The notes under the pieces are model-generated. The model searched no databases and was not told the origin of the DNA. It worked only from the letters and a program-made list of their open reading frames with translations. A DNA stretch of 64,000 nucleotides from NCBI RefSeq assembly GCF_020595055.1, contig NZ_JAJDOO010000009.1:112027-176026 (forward strand). The letters are read 5' to 3'. Position numbers and translations under genes: made by a program. Source of the DNA: Desulfosporosinus shakirovi (GTDB lineage Bacteria; Bacillota; Desulfitobacteriia; Desulfitobacteriales; Desulfitobacteriaceae). Positions 8,563 through 17,248 of this stretch are shown here, piece after piece. Numbering within the stretch: position 1 is the first letter of the stretch; every line of letters starts with the position of its first letter.

Positions 8563-9927
8563 CTATTTATCAAAAATGGATGGGTCTCCGGCTCTCTCTG
8601 TCAGTTTGCCCTTTGCTAAAATGCCCATTTTTTCCAACCACTTCTCAAACTCAGGAAGCGGCCGCAACCCTAAGATTTCCCGGGTACTAGCGTCATCATG
8701 GTAACTGGTATCCTGATAGCTCAGCATAACATCGTCGCCGCCCGGAACTCCCATGAAGAAGTTTGAACCAGCCATAGCGCAGAGGAGAGTTCCCATTTCC
8801 TGATCATTTTGGTCTGCTTTCATATGGTTTGTATAACAGGGAGCAATCCCCATCGGCAACCCATGCAGCTTACCCATGAATAAATCTTCCAAGTCTGCCC
8901 TGATTACTTCTCGACCTGAATAAATCGTCTCAGGCCCAATAAATCCAGAAACATTGTTAGTCATAAACGGATGATATCCGCGTGCATATCCATAAGTTCT
9001 TGCTTCCAGCGTCATCATATCTACGCCGAGGTGAGCATCCAGAGAAACCTCTGAACCCTGTCCGGTTTCGAAATACATAAGATTAGGCCCTGTCGCCGTT
9101 CCTTTACGCTGTGCTAAAGCAAAGGCCTCATCAAGAATGGCGGCATTTACACCAAAGGCATCATTAGCTTTTTGAGTTCCGGCAATACTTTGGAAAACCA
9201 AGTCTACAGGAGCACCTTTTTCAATAGCTTTAATCTGTGTTGTTACATGAGCCAGAACACAGTTTTGAGTTGGTATTTCCCATTTTATCATGAAGTTCTT
9301 AACCGTATCTAAGAGGCGAGTGACCGTCTCTACATTGTCTTCCACCGGATTAATTCCGATGACTGCATCCCCTGAGCCATAGGCTAATCCTTCTTTGAGG
9401 GAAGCCAGCATCCCTTCTATATTGTCGGTTGGGTGATTGGGCTGGCAGCGGAAAGCCAAAGTTCCGGGCACACCGAGCGTCGTATTACAGTGAGATTGAA
9501 CGCGCATCTTCTTCGACCCAAAGACAAGGTCCATAGTAGACATTAACTTAGCCACAGCAGCAATCATTTCACTCGTAAGACCACGACTTATGTGAGTTAA
9601 GTCTTCTCCTGTTGTCTTATGGTCTAAAATATACTCTCGCAAATAACCGACCGTCCAACTTTTGATCTCTTGATAGATTCTTAAGTTGAGTCCATCATAA
9701 ATTGCTCGAGTGACTTCATCCTCTTCGTAGGGAATGACCGGGTTATTGTAAATGTCCTCAAGGGTAAGATTACTGAGAACCAATTTTGCTGCCACTCGTT
9801 CAGAAGCTGATTTCGCAGCAATTCCGACCAGTTCATCACCGGACTTCTCTTCATTGGCCTTAGCCATCACTTCTTTAAGACTTTGGAATGCAAAAATTTT
9901 ATTGTAAACTTTCGCCTTTAAAATCAT
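8563..9927 (-). CDS. eutB: EutB, ethanolamine ammonia-lyase large subunit
   Basis: A 454-residue TIM-barrel subunit that binds ethanolamine and the radical cofactor. Starting at the ATG at 9927 (GGGGGA ribosome site) the residues line up with the E. coli numbering: Arg160 and Gln162 in FRCQPNHP, Asn193 in GINPVEDN and Glu287 in YFETGQGSE, all of which are substrate-contacting residues in the E. coli enzyme. The upstream TTG at 9942 is less likely. EutB works with EutC in the shell lumen and is kept active by EutA. The gene stops with TAG. Confidence 0.95.
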   Translation of the reverse strand: MILKAKVYNKIFAFQSLKEVMAKANEEKSGDELVGIAAKSASERVAAKLVLSNLTLEDIYNNPVIPYEEDEVTRAIYDGLNLRIYQEIKSWTVGYLREYILDHKTTGEDLTHISRGLTSEMIAAVAKLMSTMDLVFGSKKMRVQSHCNTTLGVPGTLAFRCQPNHPTDNIEGMLASLKEGLAYGSGDAVIGINPVEDNVETVTRLLDTVKNFMIKWEIPTQNCVLAHVTTQIKAIEKGAPVDLVFQSIAGTQKANDAFGVNAAILDEAFALAQRKGTATGPNLMYFETGQGSEVSLDAHLGVDMMTLEARTYGYARGYHPFMTNNVSGFIGPETIYSGREVIRADLEDLFMGKLHGLPMGIAPCYTNHMKADQNDQEMGTLLCAMAGSNFFMGVPGGDDVMLSYQDTSYHDDASTREILGLRPLPEFEKWLEKMGILAKGKLTERAGDPSIFDK

Positions 9928-9957
9928 CGAACGATCCCCCAATCTGACATAATGTCC

Positions 9958-10632
9958 TTAATCGCAAAAATCTGCCCAGTTAGCTGGGTAGGTAGCATAG
10001 AAAACTTTACAAAAGGTCGGAGAGGAAAAGACCACTTGGCTTCCCTTTGGAATATAAACCACATCTCCCTGTTTAGCGCGAAAGACTTGCCCCTCGACTT
10101 CAAGTACAAACTCTCCCTCTATGACGTAATCCACTTCATCATAATTTAGAAACCATGGCAGCTTAGAATGATCAAAGGTCATAAAACCTGAGGCAAGATT
10201 TCCCACACGTGAGTCGATGACGTCCACGAGTCCCACCTTTTGCCCCGGAGGAGCTTCCGGAAAGGGCTGGATCACCACAGTTTCCCCTTTGACATGGGTT
10301 GCTTTAGGGTTTTCACAGGCGGGTTTGAGAACCTCACCGAGAATTCTTTGCACCGCTTTTTTCAAGTCATCGCATTGGCTTTCTGCGTCTGTGGCAACTT
10401 CAGAGGAAACGCTGACTTTATTAAAACCAGACTGTGAATTCACTTGTTGTCCTGCCGATTGCCCTATAACATTATGACCTATGATTTCTTGTCTGCCTTT
10501 GCTAATAGTTATTCCCAACTCTTTGGCCAGATCTTTGGCGGAGGGAGTCAGTACACTGTCTTCTTCCAAGACTATATTTTTATCAAATTTGGCCAAATCT
10601 CGTAAAACCGCTGCCGAGATAAATCGTCCCAT
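9958..10632 (-). CDS. eutQ: EutQ, cupin-type ethanolamine utilization protein
   Basis: A 224-residue protein whose C-terminal half (about residues 125-220) is a cupin barrel with VIEGEFVLEVEGQVF and AKQGDVVYIPKGS motifs. EutQ has been described as an acetate kinase involved in microcompartment function. The N-terminal 50 residues carry a VLTPSAKDLAKELGI segment, the same type of motif found at the N-terminus of the EutT-PduL protein and the C-terminus of the protein at 12936-13766. Its position between the PduT-like shell gene and eutB is usual for Firmicute eut loci. Confidence 0.88.
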   Translation of the reverse strand: MGRFISAAVLRDLAKFDKNIVLEEDSVLTPSAKDLAKELGITISKGRQEIIGHNVIGQSAGQQVNSQSGFNKVSVSSEVATDAESQCDDLKKAVQRILGEVLKPACENPKATHVKGETVVIQPFPEAPPGQKVGLVDVIDSRVGNLASGFMTFDHSKLPWFLNYDEVDYVIEGEFVLEVEGQVFRAKQGDVVYIPKGSQVVFSSPTFCKVFYATYPANWADFCD

Positions 10633-10739
10633 AGTACACCTCCTTAAAATAGAAGTCAGTAGTCAAAGGCCAGAGGTCCGAAGTTGGAACATTGAGCTTT
10701 GTGCTCATGCCTTTTGCCTCATACATCTGCTTCCTATTA
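10633..10739. repeat. Spacer with degenerate AGAAGTCAG repeats
   Basis: The gap between eutQ and the pduT-like gene contains a run of AGAAGTCAG/TAGTCAAAGG/CCAGAGGTCCG words (about 10650-10685). A similar run is found at about 15174-15205, in the same operon. This is a low-complexity repeat family in intergenic DNA. Confidence 0.4.
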
Positions 10740-11288
10740 TTACATCAAACTTTCAATCAATTGCTTCGCGGGTCTTGGTATGACGACTTGACGGATGAGA
10801 AGTCCTTTATCACTCGCCAAAGCGCTTCCTTCTTCGACTGCTGCTTTAACGGAGGCTACTTCTCCGGTGAGCAGTGTGTAGCTTTTGCCGCCGATTCCAA
10901 AGGCCAGATGGATGAGCAGAGGCTCGACGTCACCAGCTTTTACGGCTGCATCCGCGGATTCAATTAGGGATGCCACACTATAGGTTTCGATAATCCCTAA
11001 GGCTTTAATGTCCTTTAATGTGTTGGCGCGTCCCATGGCAGGCAATATGGAAGGATGGACATTGGGGATGACGAAGGAATCCACCACGGTCTCTGCTCCT
11101 AAGTCGACTCCGGCGTTCACGGACTGCTGCACCCCTGATACATCTCCGCTGACCATGACGATGTACTTTCCCGGACAGATGGTTTTGGCTGCTAAAATGG
11201 TCACGTCGGCTGTTTTGGTCATGATATCAGCACATTCTATGCCTTGTGCTATACTTGTTAATTCTACCAGCCCTATGGCATGAATCAT
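10740..11288 (-). CDS. PduT-like tandem-BMC shell protein (BMC-T)
   Basis: A 182-residue protein with two BMC domains (about residues 3-85 and 92-178), as in trimeric shell proteins of the PduT type. Cys38, in KTICPGK, falls at the position reported to bind a 4Fe-4S cluster in the Citrobacter PduT structure, so the pore may carry electrons across the shell. The start ATG at 11288 overlaps the stop of the PduS-like gene by four bases, which fits a translationally coupled PduS-PduT pair. Confidence 0.88.
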   Translation of the reverse strand: MIHAIGLVELTSIAQGIECADIMTKTADVTILAAKTICPGKYIVMVSGDVSGVQQSVNAGVDLGAETVVDSFVIPNVHPSILPAMGRANTLKDIKALGIIETYSVASLIESADAAVKAGDVEPLLIHLAFGIGGKSYTLLTGEVASVKAAVEEGSALASDKGLLIRQVVIPRPAKQLIESLM

Positions 11289-12628
11289 TTGGCTGCACCA
11301 CCTTTCCCTATCGTTATGGCTTGAGGGGTGATTTGAGTCACGGTTCCCTCAAGGCTAGCGTGAACTTTTGCTCCCAGTGCTCCTTCTGGGATTTCTCCGA
11401 TAAGTTGTCCAACAGAAACAAGGTCTCCGACTTTGACAGCAGGGACTGCAGGAGCACCAATGTGTTGCTGCAACTTTAGTACGACTTCGTCGGGTTCATA
11501 TATGTCTAAGGATAAAGGGGCTTCCTTATACCATGGTCGAAGTCTTAAGCGATCCATCAGACGGGCAGATGGAATTAAACGGTGTTTGGCCATCGGGTCT
11601 TCCTTCCCGAGTTCTCCTTGATATTTGATGCCCTTGGCTCGGAGCTCTGCTTTTAAGGCGATATTCACTCGCAGCGGTGAGATTCCCACCGGACAAGCAT
11701 AAGCTTCACACACACCACACTCAGAACAAGTTAAGGCACTGGTTACCAACAACGGATCTCCGATGTTTTTGTAGTTCACCGCACGGATAAGTCGGTGGGG
11801 AGAAAGTTCGTGTCCAATTATGTGTCTCGGGCAAAGCTCGGTACAGAAACTGCACTGTTCACAGACGGTTTTGGCTATGCGCAAAATGTTATCGACGGTC
11901 ATTCGTTTACGTTGGATGAGCATATGATTGTTTGGCAAGGCTATCAGCCCGCCTGTGGTTTTGGTGACAGGGGCTGAAAGGTCGGTGATGAGGGTTCCCA
12001 TCATCGGTCCTCCATTGATATAGGATAGATCCTCGCTTCCGCCGCCGGCCAGTGCGAGGACATCTCGTATAGACGTTCCGATGGGGAGGGTGACAGTAAT
12101 AGGATTTTTGACGGCTCCTGTGACAGTGAGAGTCCGTGTGGTAACAGGGGTTCCGTCGACAGCTTTGGCGACATTGATCAGGGTCTGTACGTTATTGACA
12201 ACGACTCCGATGTTCAAGGGTATTCCACCCGGTGGAACTCGCCTCCCGGTGGTTAACCAGATGGTGATGACTTCGTCTCCTGCCGGATAGATATCGGGCA
12301 TAATAGAAATCCCTAGGTTGTCTTTGTTCCTGATATAGGGTTGTAAGGCTGCTATGGCATCCTTGTATTTAGCTTTTAAGGCAATGATCCCTTTTTGGGC
12401 ACCCGTCGACTCCATGGCTAGGGTTAAGCCTTTAACGAGAAGCTCCGGATAGCGGGCTGCCAGTTGTTGGTCGGTTTTAAGCAAGGGCTCACATTCTGCC
12501 GCATTGACAATGACTATCTCTGCTTGGGCAGAAAGCTTGACATGGGTTGGAAATCCAGCTCCGCCTGCGCCAACGACACCAGCATCTCGAACTTTCCCAC
12601 TTATCTCTTTCTTCTTTATCTCACTCAT
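11285..12628 (-). CDS. PduS/RnfC-like electron-transfer flavoprotein
   Basis: A 447-residue protein like the cobalamin reductase PduS and the RnfC subunit. It has a Gly-rich GAGGAGFPTHVK nucleotide-binding segment near the N-terminus, a SLBB-like middle domain, and two 4Fe-4S motifs, CEQCSFCTELCP and CSECGVCEAYACP, in the second half. A C-terminal lipoyl-like barrel follows. PduS reduces cob(III)alamin or passes electrons with NADH; in this operon it would regenerate the coenzyme B12 of EutBC with the EutT-PduL protein. ATG at 12628 is chosen with ribosome site GGGTGA, over GTG at 12640. Confidence 0.88.
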   Translation of the reverse strand: MSEIKKKEISGKVRDAGVVGAGGAGFPTHVKLSAQAEIVIVNAAECEPLLKTDQQLAARYPELLVKGLTLAMESTGAQKGIIALKAKYKDAIAALQPYIRNKDNLGISIMPDIYPAGDEVITIWLTTGRRVPPGGIPLNIGVVVNNVQTLINVAKAVDGTPVTTRTLTVTGAVKNPITVTLPIGTSIRDVLALAGGGSEDLSYINGGPMMGTLITDLSAPVTKTTGGLIALPNNHMLIQRKRMTVDNILRIAKTVCEQCSFCTELCPRHIIGHELSPHRLIRAVNYKNIGDPLLVTSALTCSECGVCEAYACPVGISPLRVNIALKAELRAKGIKYQGELGKEDPMAKHRLIPSARLMDRLRLRPWYKEAPLSLDIYEPDEVVLKLQQHIGAPAVPAVKVGDLVSVGQLIGEIPEGALGAKVHASLEGTVTQITPQAITIGKGGAAK

Positions 12629-12645
12629 TTTTTCACCCACTTAGC

Positions 12646-12939
12646 TCACGCTTCAAAGGTTTCTTTATCGATGATGCCTACAATAGTTGCATCGATGGGG
12701 ATGCTATTATTTGCCAGACCCTGCCTGGCCGAGGAACCGCTGGCTACCATGACAATTTCGTCTTCTCCGGCTCCGATTTGGTCTGCAGCGATTAGGGAAT
12801 TCCCAAATTCCTGAAGTCTTGGTGTTCCATCCTCTTGATAAGAGAGGGTGACCGGTTGGACAACGAGGAACTTCAAGCCACGCAAGGATTCTTCTTTACG
12901 GGTTGACCAGACATTTCCTATGACACGTGCTAGGATCAT
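12646..12939 (-). CDS. eutN: EutN/CcmL-type pentameric vertex protein
   Basis: A 97-residue protein that starts MILARVIGNVWSTRK, the typical N-terminus of the EutN/CcmL family that closes the vertices of the shell. It includes the GLKFLVVQP strand and the SGSSARQ loop. ATG at 12939 has a GGAGGAAGG ribosome site; an upstream in-frame start at 12966 lies inside the preceding gene and is not needed. The start overlaps the preceding stop by four bases. Confidence 0.92.
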   Translation of the reverse strand: MILARVIGNVWSTRKEESLRGLKFLVVQPVTLSYQEDGTPRLQEFGNSLIAADQIGAGEDEIVMVASGSSARQGLANNSIPIDATIVGIIDKETFEA

Positions 12940-13766
12940 CGTTGTCCTTCCTCCTTCTCGATGCACAGTTCAATTCGGCGCAACTTTAGGGTATCCCGGG
13001 CTAACGGTGATATGACAGTCCCTTGTTTGACGAGGATCGTTGAACCTTCGGGGAATCCATAGGCCTGTTTATCTCCTAAGAATTTCTTGGCAAAGCGGAT
13101 CTCATCCAGCGAGGGAGCACTTTCTGTATAGAAGCCTGTTTTCTTCGATTCATAGGTCACAGATGTCTGCTCATATTGATTTGTCTGATCCTTTAGAACA
13201 GATTTCAAGGCTAATGAACCTCGTTCTTCTAACTTCGCACATGTCATGACTCCATAAGATTGCAGCTTCCGGATATATCCTTCGTATAGTTCGCGATAGG
13301 CCGGCGGTGTTTGAGGGGTAAAGCAAAGATACTCTGTCACTAGTTCGATGGAGTTTCCTTTGCTTATCCCGCGTCCAATCATCTCACAGATTGGGTTATC
13401 TCGAATACCCAAGGCGGCTTTGGCCAAGGTGTTCAGAGAACACGCGGGCAGGATTAATTTTTGCCAGTCTGACTTGCTCAAAGCATCTTCAGCAGTAATC
13501 CATGTCATGCCAACGGGTAGTTCCGGCTTAAGTAAATAAACTTGGTCACTTGGTAAAATGCTAAGCTTATAGTCGCATCCCCATCGTTGTTGAACCGCGG
13601 TCAGAAGGCGCGGAAAATCCGAGACATAGTTTAAGAGGACTAAAGCTTCGGATTTAACCACATTGTTCTCCTCTTGATTTTTAATTTCTTGAAGTAATCC
13701 TTGTAAGGTTGGATCAGACAGGATACGGCGCAGGATCTGGTTAATCAATTCTTCATTCATGGTCAT
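12936..13766 (-). CDS. Microcompartment-locus protein, flavoprotein-like, function unknown
   Basis: A 276-residue protein that I do not assign firmly. The centre (about residues 85-150) contains DWQKLILPACSLNTLAKAALG and DNPICEMIGRGI, similar in pattern to the flavin/phosphopantothenoylcysteine decarboxylase-like flavoproteins found in some microcompartment loci. The C-terminus ends with VKQGTVISPLARDTLKLRRI, a motif shared with the EutT N-terminus and EutQ. The gene overlaps its neighbours on both sides by four bases (ATGA), so it is tightly coupled to EutT-PduL and eutN. A role in lumen assembly or cofactor handling is possible. Confidence 0.7.
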   Translation of the reverse strand: MTMNEELINQILRRILSDPTLQGLLQEIKNQEENNVVKSEALVLLNYVSDFPRLLTAVQQRWGCDYKLSILPSDQVYLLKPELPVGMTWITAEDALSKSDWQKLILPACSLNTLAKAALGIRDNPICEMIGRGISKGNSIELVTEYLCFTPQTPPAYRELYEGYIRKLQSYGVMTCAKLEERGSLALKSVLKDQTNQYEQTSVTYESKKTGFYTESAPSLDEIRFAKKFLGDKQAYGFPEGSTILVKQGTVISPLARDTLKLRRIELCIEKEEGQR

Positions 13767-15154
13767 ACCCCCATGAGTTTGCCCTGGCTCGTTGCGTCGA
13801 TAAGTGCCGCATTGGCTTCATCCATATCCAGGTGCATTTCTTTACGATATTGGTCACTTACTCGGATCAACACGTCTTCATAGACCATGGGACGCTGACT
13901 CTCGACTTTTACACACACACGGTCTCCATCCTTTAGGGACCACTCTTTAGCATCGTTACTGTGCAGATGGATGTGCCTGCTTGCTACCATGACCCCTGCT
14001 TTAAGGTCGACCTTACCGACCGGACCTGCAATCTGTAGGCCGGGAGTTCCTTCATGTTGCCCCGAATCTCGGATGATTGGCTTGATGCCTAATTTAAAAC
14101 AATCCGTGACACTGATTTCCACTTGCGTGTTTTTTCTCACAGGTCCTAAGACACGGACCTTCTCTAAACTTCCTTTAGGTCCAACTAAGGTTACCGTCTC
14201 TTGAGCTGCAAATTGCCCGGGCTGAGAGAGTTCTTTTTGAACCGTTAAAGCATAGTTTTCACCGAAGAGGACCTCCAGGTCGGCCTGGGAGAGGTGGATA
14301 TGGCGATTCGAAGTTCCCAAGGGAACTCGTTTTACTTTGTGATCCTGAGTTTTCCTACTTCTTACTTCGCAGGCAAGAATGTAGAAGGCACTGGACAACC
14401 GGTTTAAGGCCTGAATCAGATCCCTTCTGCTACATGCCCCAGATTCATCCGTGAACGCCCGGTTGGCATAGAGTTCGACTTCTCGTGACTTGGCTCTTAA
14501 ATGATGGAGTTTGGCTACGATGGGTCCATGGGTATAGCTTAAGGGGGTATGGTCGATTCCAAAATACTTTTTGGGATGATGGGATCGTTCCCGCAGTTCT
14601 TCGGGGGTTAGCCCCATCAGAGTTGCCCATTGAAAAGGTTCCTGTTTAACTTCACTAACCATGAGTTGTCGGCACAGGGACGAGATTTCTTCTAATTTCA
14701 GAATGAGTTCCTCTTCCCCTGCCTGCAGGAAAAAGCCTTGGGCTTCGATAAGTTCACATTGAAACAGGTCCAATTGCCCTCGGTAGGCAATCACCGGATG
14801 GGTCTTGGTGACTAAAGCCCCAGTACGCAAATGGGTCATGTGTTCGGGTTTAACACCAGGAGGAATTTTAAAATTAGATTTAGAATTACTCTTGATCTGG
14901 GTTTGAGGTCCCTGAAGTGCATCTGGCTCTTGAACAGATTTAGGCCTACTACCTCTATCGATGCTTTGGGAATAATTAGAGAAGGTATTCCTATGGATAT
15001 CCTGCAGTCCGTTCCCTTCAATTTGAACATCAATTCCCTTGGAGCGGATGAAGTCCCTTGCCGATGGGGTGATCACACTACCCTGAGGCAATATGATCAG
15101 TTTATCCTTGGTTTTATGCCAATTAGCTCTTAGTTCATACTCTGTGACAATCAA
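13763..15154 (-). CDS. Fused EutT-like adenosyltransferase and PduL phosphotransacylase
   Basis: A 463-residue fusion. Residues 1-45 carry the EutT N-terminal motif SVITPSARDFIRSKGIDV. Residues about 100-265 match the helical EutT core (MTHLRTGALVTKTHP, RRDLIQALNRLSSAFY). EutT makes adenosylcobalamin from ATP and cob(I)alamin. The Cys-rich metal motif of enteric EutT, expected around residues 50-100, is not present; that stretch is a Ser/Gln-rich linker. Residues about 275-463 form PduL with two HxH zinc motifs, SNRHIHLS and ASRHIHLH; PduL converts acetyl-CoA to acetyl phosphate. The protein would therefore couple cofactor supply and coenzyme A recycling inside the shell. No separate eutD is present. 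The sequence reads through as one frame without a break. Confidence 0.87.
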   Translation of the reverse strand: MIVTEYELRANWHKTKDKLIILPQGSVITPSARDFIRSKGIDVQIEGNGLQDIHRNTFSNYSQSIDRGSRPKSVQEPDALQGPQTQIKSNSKSNFKIPPGVKPEHMTHLRTGALVTKTHPVIAYRGQLDLFQCELIEAQGFFLQAGEEELILKLEEISSLCRQLMVSEVKQEPFQWATLMGLTPEELRERSHHPKKYFGIDHTPLSYTHGPIVAKLHHLRAKSREVELYANRAFTDESGACSRRDLIQALNRLSSAFYILACEVRSRKTQDHKVKRVPLGTSNRHIHLSQADLEVLFGENYALTVQKELSQPGQFAAQETVTLVGPKGSLEKVRVLGPVRKNTQVEISVTDCFKLGIKPIIRDSGQHEGTPGLQIAGPVGKVDLKAGVMVASRHIHLHSNDAKEWSLKDGDRVCVKVESQRPMVYEDVLIRVSDQYRKEMHLDMDEANAALIDATSQGKLMGV

Positions 15155-15241
15155 GTCCTCACCTCATTACAGAAGTCAGAGGTCAGAAGCCAGAGATCAG
15201 ACTATTTCCTTTTACTTCTGGCTCGAACATTTGACGTTTAG
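15155..15241. repeat. Spacer with AGAAGTCAGAGGTCAG repeats
   Basis: The gap between the second eutM-like gene and EutT-PduL contains AGAAGTCAGAGGTCAGAAGC-type words at about 15174-15205, the same word family as at 10650-10685. Confidence 0.4.
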
Positions 15242-15553
15242 TTATTTATCTCCGTAACTTTTGTTATCACCGACTGGCAGAATGTACTCAACGTCCTGAT
15301 GAGGGCGTGGTATCACATGTACGCTGAGGAGTGCTCCGACTCGTTGGGCCGCTGCTGCTCCGGCATCGACGGCAGCTTTGACAGCTCCAACATCCCCTCG
15401 CACCATGACTGAGACCAATCCACCGGAGACGTGCTCTTTTCCGCATAATGTGACATTAGCTGCTTTTAACATTTGATCGGCTGCTTCGATGGCTGGGATT
15501 AGTCCCTTTGTTTCTATCATTCCGAGTGCTATTACACTTCGATCTTGTGCCAT
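15242..15553 (-). CDS. eutM: EutM/PduA-type hexameric shell protein
   Basis: A 103-residue single BMC-domain protein, starting [17 protein letters not shown] at ATG 15553 with a GGGAGG ribosome site. The BMC core includes DGAGAA-type helix residues ([19 protein letters not shown]) and the VIPRPH pore-flanking motif. It would form the hexagonal facets of the shell. An apparent upstream extension to 15616 is repeat-like GTTCG-rich DNA and is not part of the gene. It is similar to but not the same as the shell gene at 17944-18279. Confidence 0.92.
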   Translation of the reverse strand: MAQDRSVIALGMIETKGLIPAIEAADQMLKAANVTLCGKEHVSGGLVSVMVRGDVGAVKAAVDAGAAAAQRVGALLSVHVIPRPHQDVEYILPVGDNKSYGDK

Positions 15554-15723
15554 TTTATTCCCTCCCAAATTCGTAGTTCGATATTCGTTGTTCGTGGTTC
15601 GAGGCTTACGCTCCATGTCAGTGTCACTGGGTTCAATGTTTTATGAACTTGATCCATCCTGTTTCAAGGGTCTATTTTTATGGGAGCAGGTTCTTCGACT
15701 TGAGATGGGTTGAGTCATCCAAT

Positions 15724-17226
15724 TTAGCACTTCATGCCATTTAAGTGCTGCATAACTTGGTTGATGATCTCTCGCACCAATTGTGCATCGACTTGCGGCC
15801 TTTGGGCTTGGTTTTGTTGTTGAGCTCTCTCGCTGCTTCCTGTAGGATTAATGGGTTCAACAGGTTTGCGTTCGGGCATCCCTTGATGCCAAGCGACTCG
15901 TTTGATGTTGAGCAGATGAAGGGGGGTAACGTTTTCAGAGACACTCGATCCGGCCCAAGTTCCACACCCTAATGTAAACGATGGAGCTAAGCCGGTAGTC
16001 GCTCCGACACCTCCCATAGCCGCTGGGGTGTTGACGAGTAATCGGTTGACTGGTTTCTTGAGCGCAAACTCACGAATAATTTCTACATTATTACTATGCA
16101 TAGCTAGACTATGGCCTACACCGCCTGCTTCTAAAAGTTGGAAGCAGCGGTCGCATCCTTCATGCCAATCTGCTACTCGGTAAAAACCTAAAACAGTGGT
16201 TAACTTTTCATAGGATAAAGGCCATTGAGGTCCCACCCCAGCTAAGGGGGCTACTAAACATCTTGTTTGGTCTGGGATATTAATTCCTGCCAGTTGTGCT
16301 ATGAACTTAGATTCTTTCCCTACAACTTTGGGATTGACTCCTCCCTTTGGTAACATAACGACTTGGGAAACTTTCGCTACTTCCTCTGGATCCAGGAAGT
16401 GAGCTCCCTGTCTCCTAAGATGAGTTATCAGTTCATCGGCGATACATTCCTCAGCAACAATGGCTTGCTCAGAGGCGCAGATGGTTCCGTTGTCAAAGGT
16501 TTTTCCCATGACGATATATTCGGCCGCTGTCGCTAAATCAGCACTTCGTTCTACAAAGGCTGGTACATTTCCGGGGCCGACACCTAGGGCTGGTTTTCCA
16601 CTGCTGTAGGCGGCTTTGACTAGAGCACTTCCACCCGTTGCCAGAATCATAGCCACACTTGGATGTTTCATGAGTTCGTTTGTAGCCCCCATTGATACAT
16701 TCATTATGCACCCTATGACTCCTTCAGGAGCTCCTGCTGCGACTGCAGCTTGATGCATGATTTTCGCAGCTTCATTCGTACAGCGTACAGCACTCGGATG
16801 CGGAGAGAAAACGATGGCATTGCGTGATTTAAGAGCAATCATAGCTTTGTAAATAACCGTTGAGGTGGGATTAGTAGTCGGTACGATTCCCGCGATAACT
16901 CCTACAGGTTCAGCAATTTCCCAAAGCTTTTGTTCGCGGTCCTCTCGGATGATTCCCACGGTTTTCATCGGTTTTATGAAGTCATACAAGGTCCGAGAAG
17001 CAAAATAGTTTTTAAAGCATTTGTCATTATAGTTTCCCATTCCGGTTTCAGAAACGGCCATCATGGCCAATCGTGCTGCATTTGCTTCGCCAGCTTCACG
17101 CATCATATCAATGATATGATCCACTTGTTCTTGCGTGAAGTCTTTAAGGACTTCTTGGGCTATGCGCGCAGCTCGTACTAAATTTCGGGTTTCTTGTAAG
17201 GAACACAGGTCTCGATCAAGTTCCAA
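15724..17226 (-). CDS. eutE: EutE/PduP-type CoA-acylating aldehyde dehydrogenase
   Basis: A 500-residue aldehyde dehydrogenase that turns acetaldehyde and CoA into acetyl-CoA with NAD. The catalytic cysteine is in FDNGTICASEQ (about residue 275) and the IVPTTNPTSTVIYKA cofactor motif is at about residues 115-130. The last 40 residues, after a Pro/Gln-rich linker, end in an amphipathic helix LVREIINQVMQHLNG, which looks like a C-terminal encapsulation peptide. The start is TTG at 17226 with a GGGAGGTG ribosome site. It sits between shell genes in the eut operon. Confidence 0.92.
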   Translation of the reverse strand: MELDRDLCSLQETRNLVRAARIAQEVLKDFTQEQVDHIIDMMREAGEANAARLAMMAVSETGMGNYNDKCFKNYFASRTLYDFIKPMKTVGIIREDREQKLWEIAEPVGVIAGIVPTTNPTSTVIYKAMIALKSRNAIVFSPHPSAVRCTNEAAKIMHQAAVAAGAPEGVIGCIMNVSMGATNELMKHPSVAMILATGGSALVKAAYSSGKPALGVGPGNVPAFVERSADLATAAEYIVMGKTFDNGTICASEQAIVAEECIADELITHLRRQGAHFLDPEEVAKVSQVVMLPKGGVNPKVVGKESKFIAQLAGINIPDQTRCLVAPLAGVGPQWPLSYEKLTTVLGFYRVADWHEGCDRCFQLLEAGGVGHSLAMHSNNVEIIREFALKKPVNRLLVNTPAAMGGVGATTGLAPSFTLGCGTWAGSSVSENVTPLHLLNIKRVAWHQGMPERKPVEPINPTGSSERAQQQNQAQRPQVDAQLVREIINQVMQHLNGMKC

Positions 17227-17248
17227 ACTAGCTGCACCTCCCTTTATC

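Noticed and set aside
15554..15616. N-terminal extension of the second EutM-like protein
   Set aside because: It is made of GTTCG-type repeats; the BMC start MAQD has a good ribosome site.
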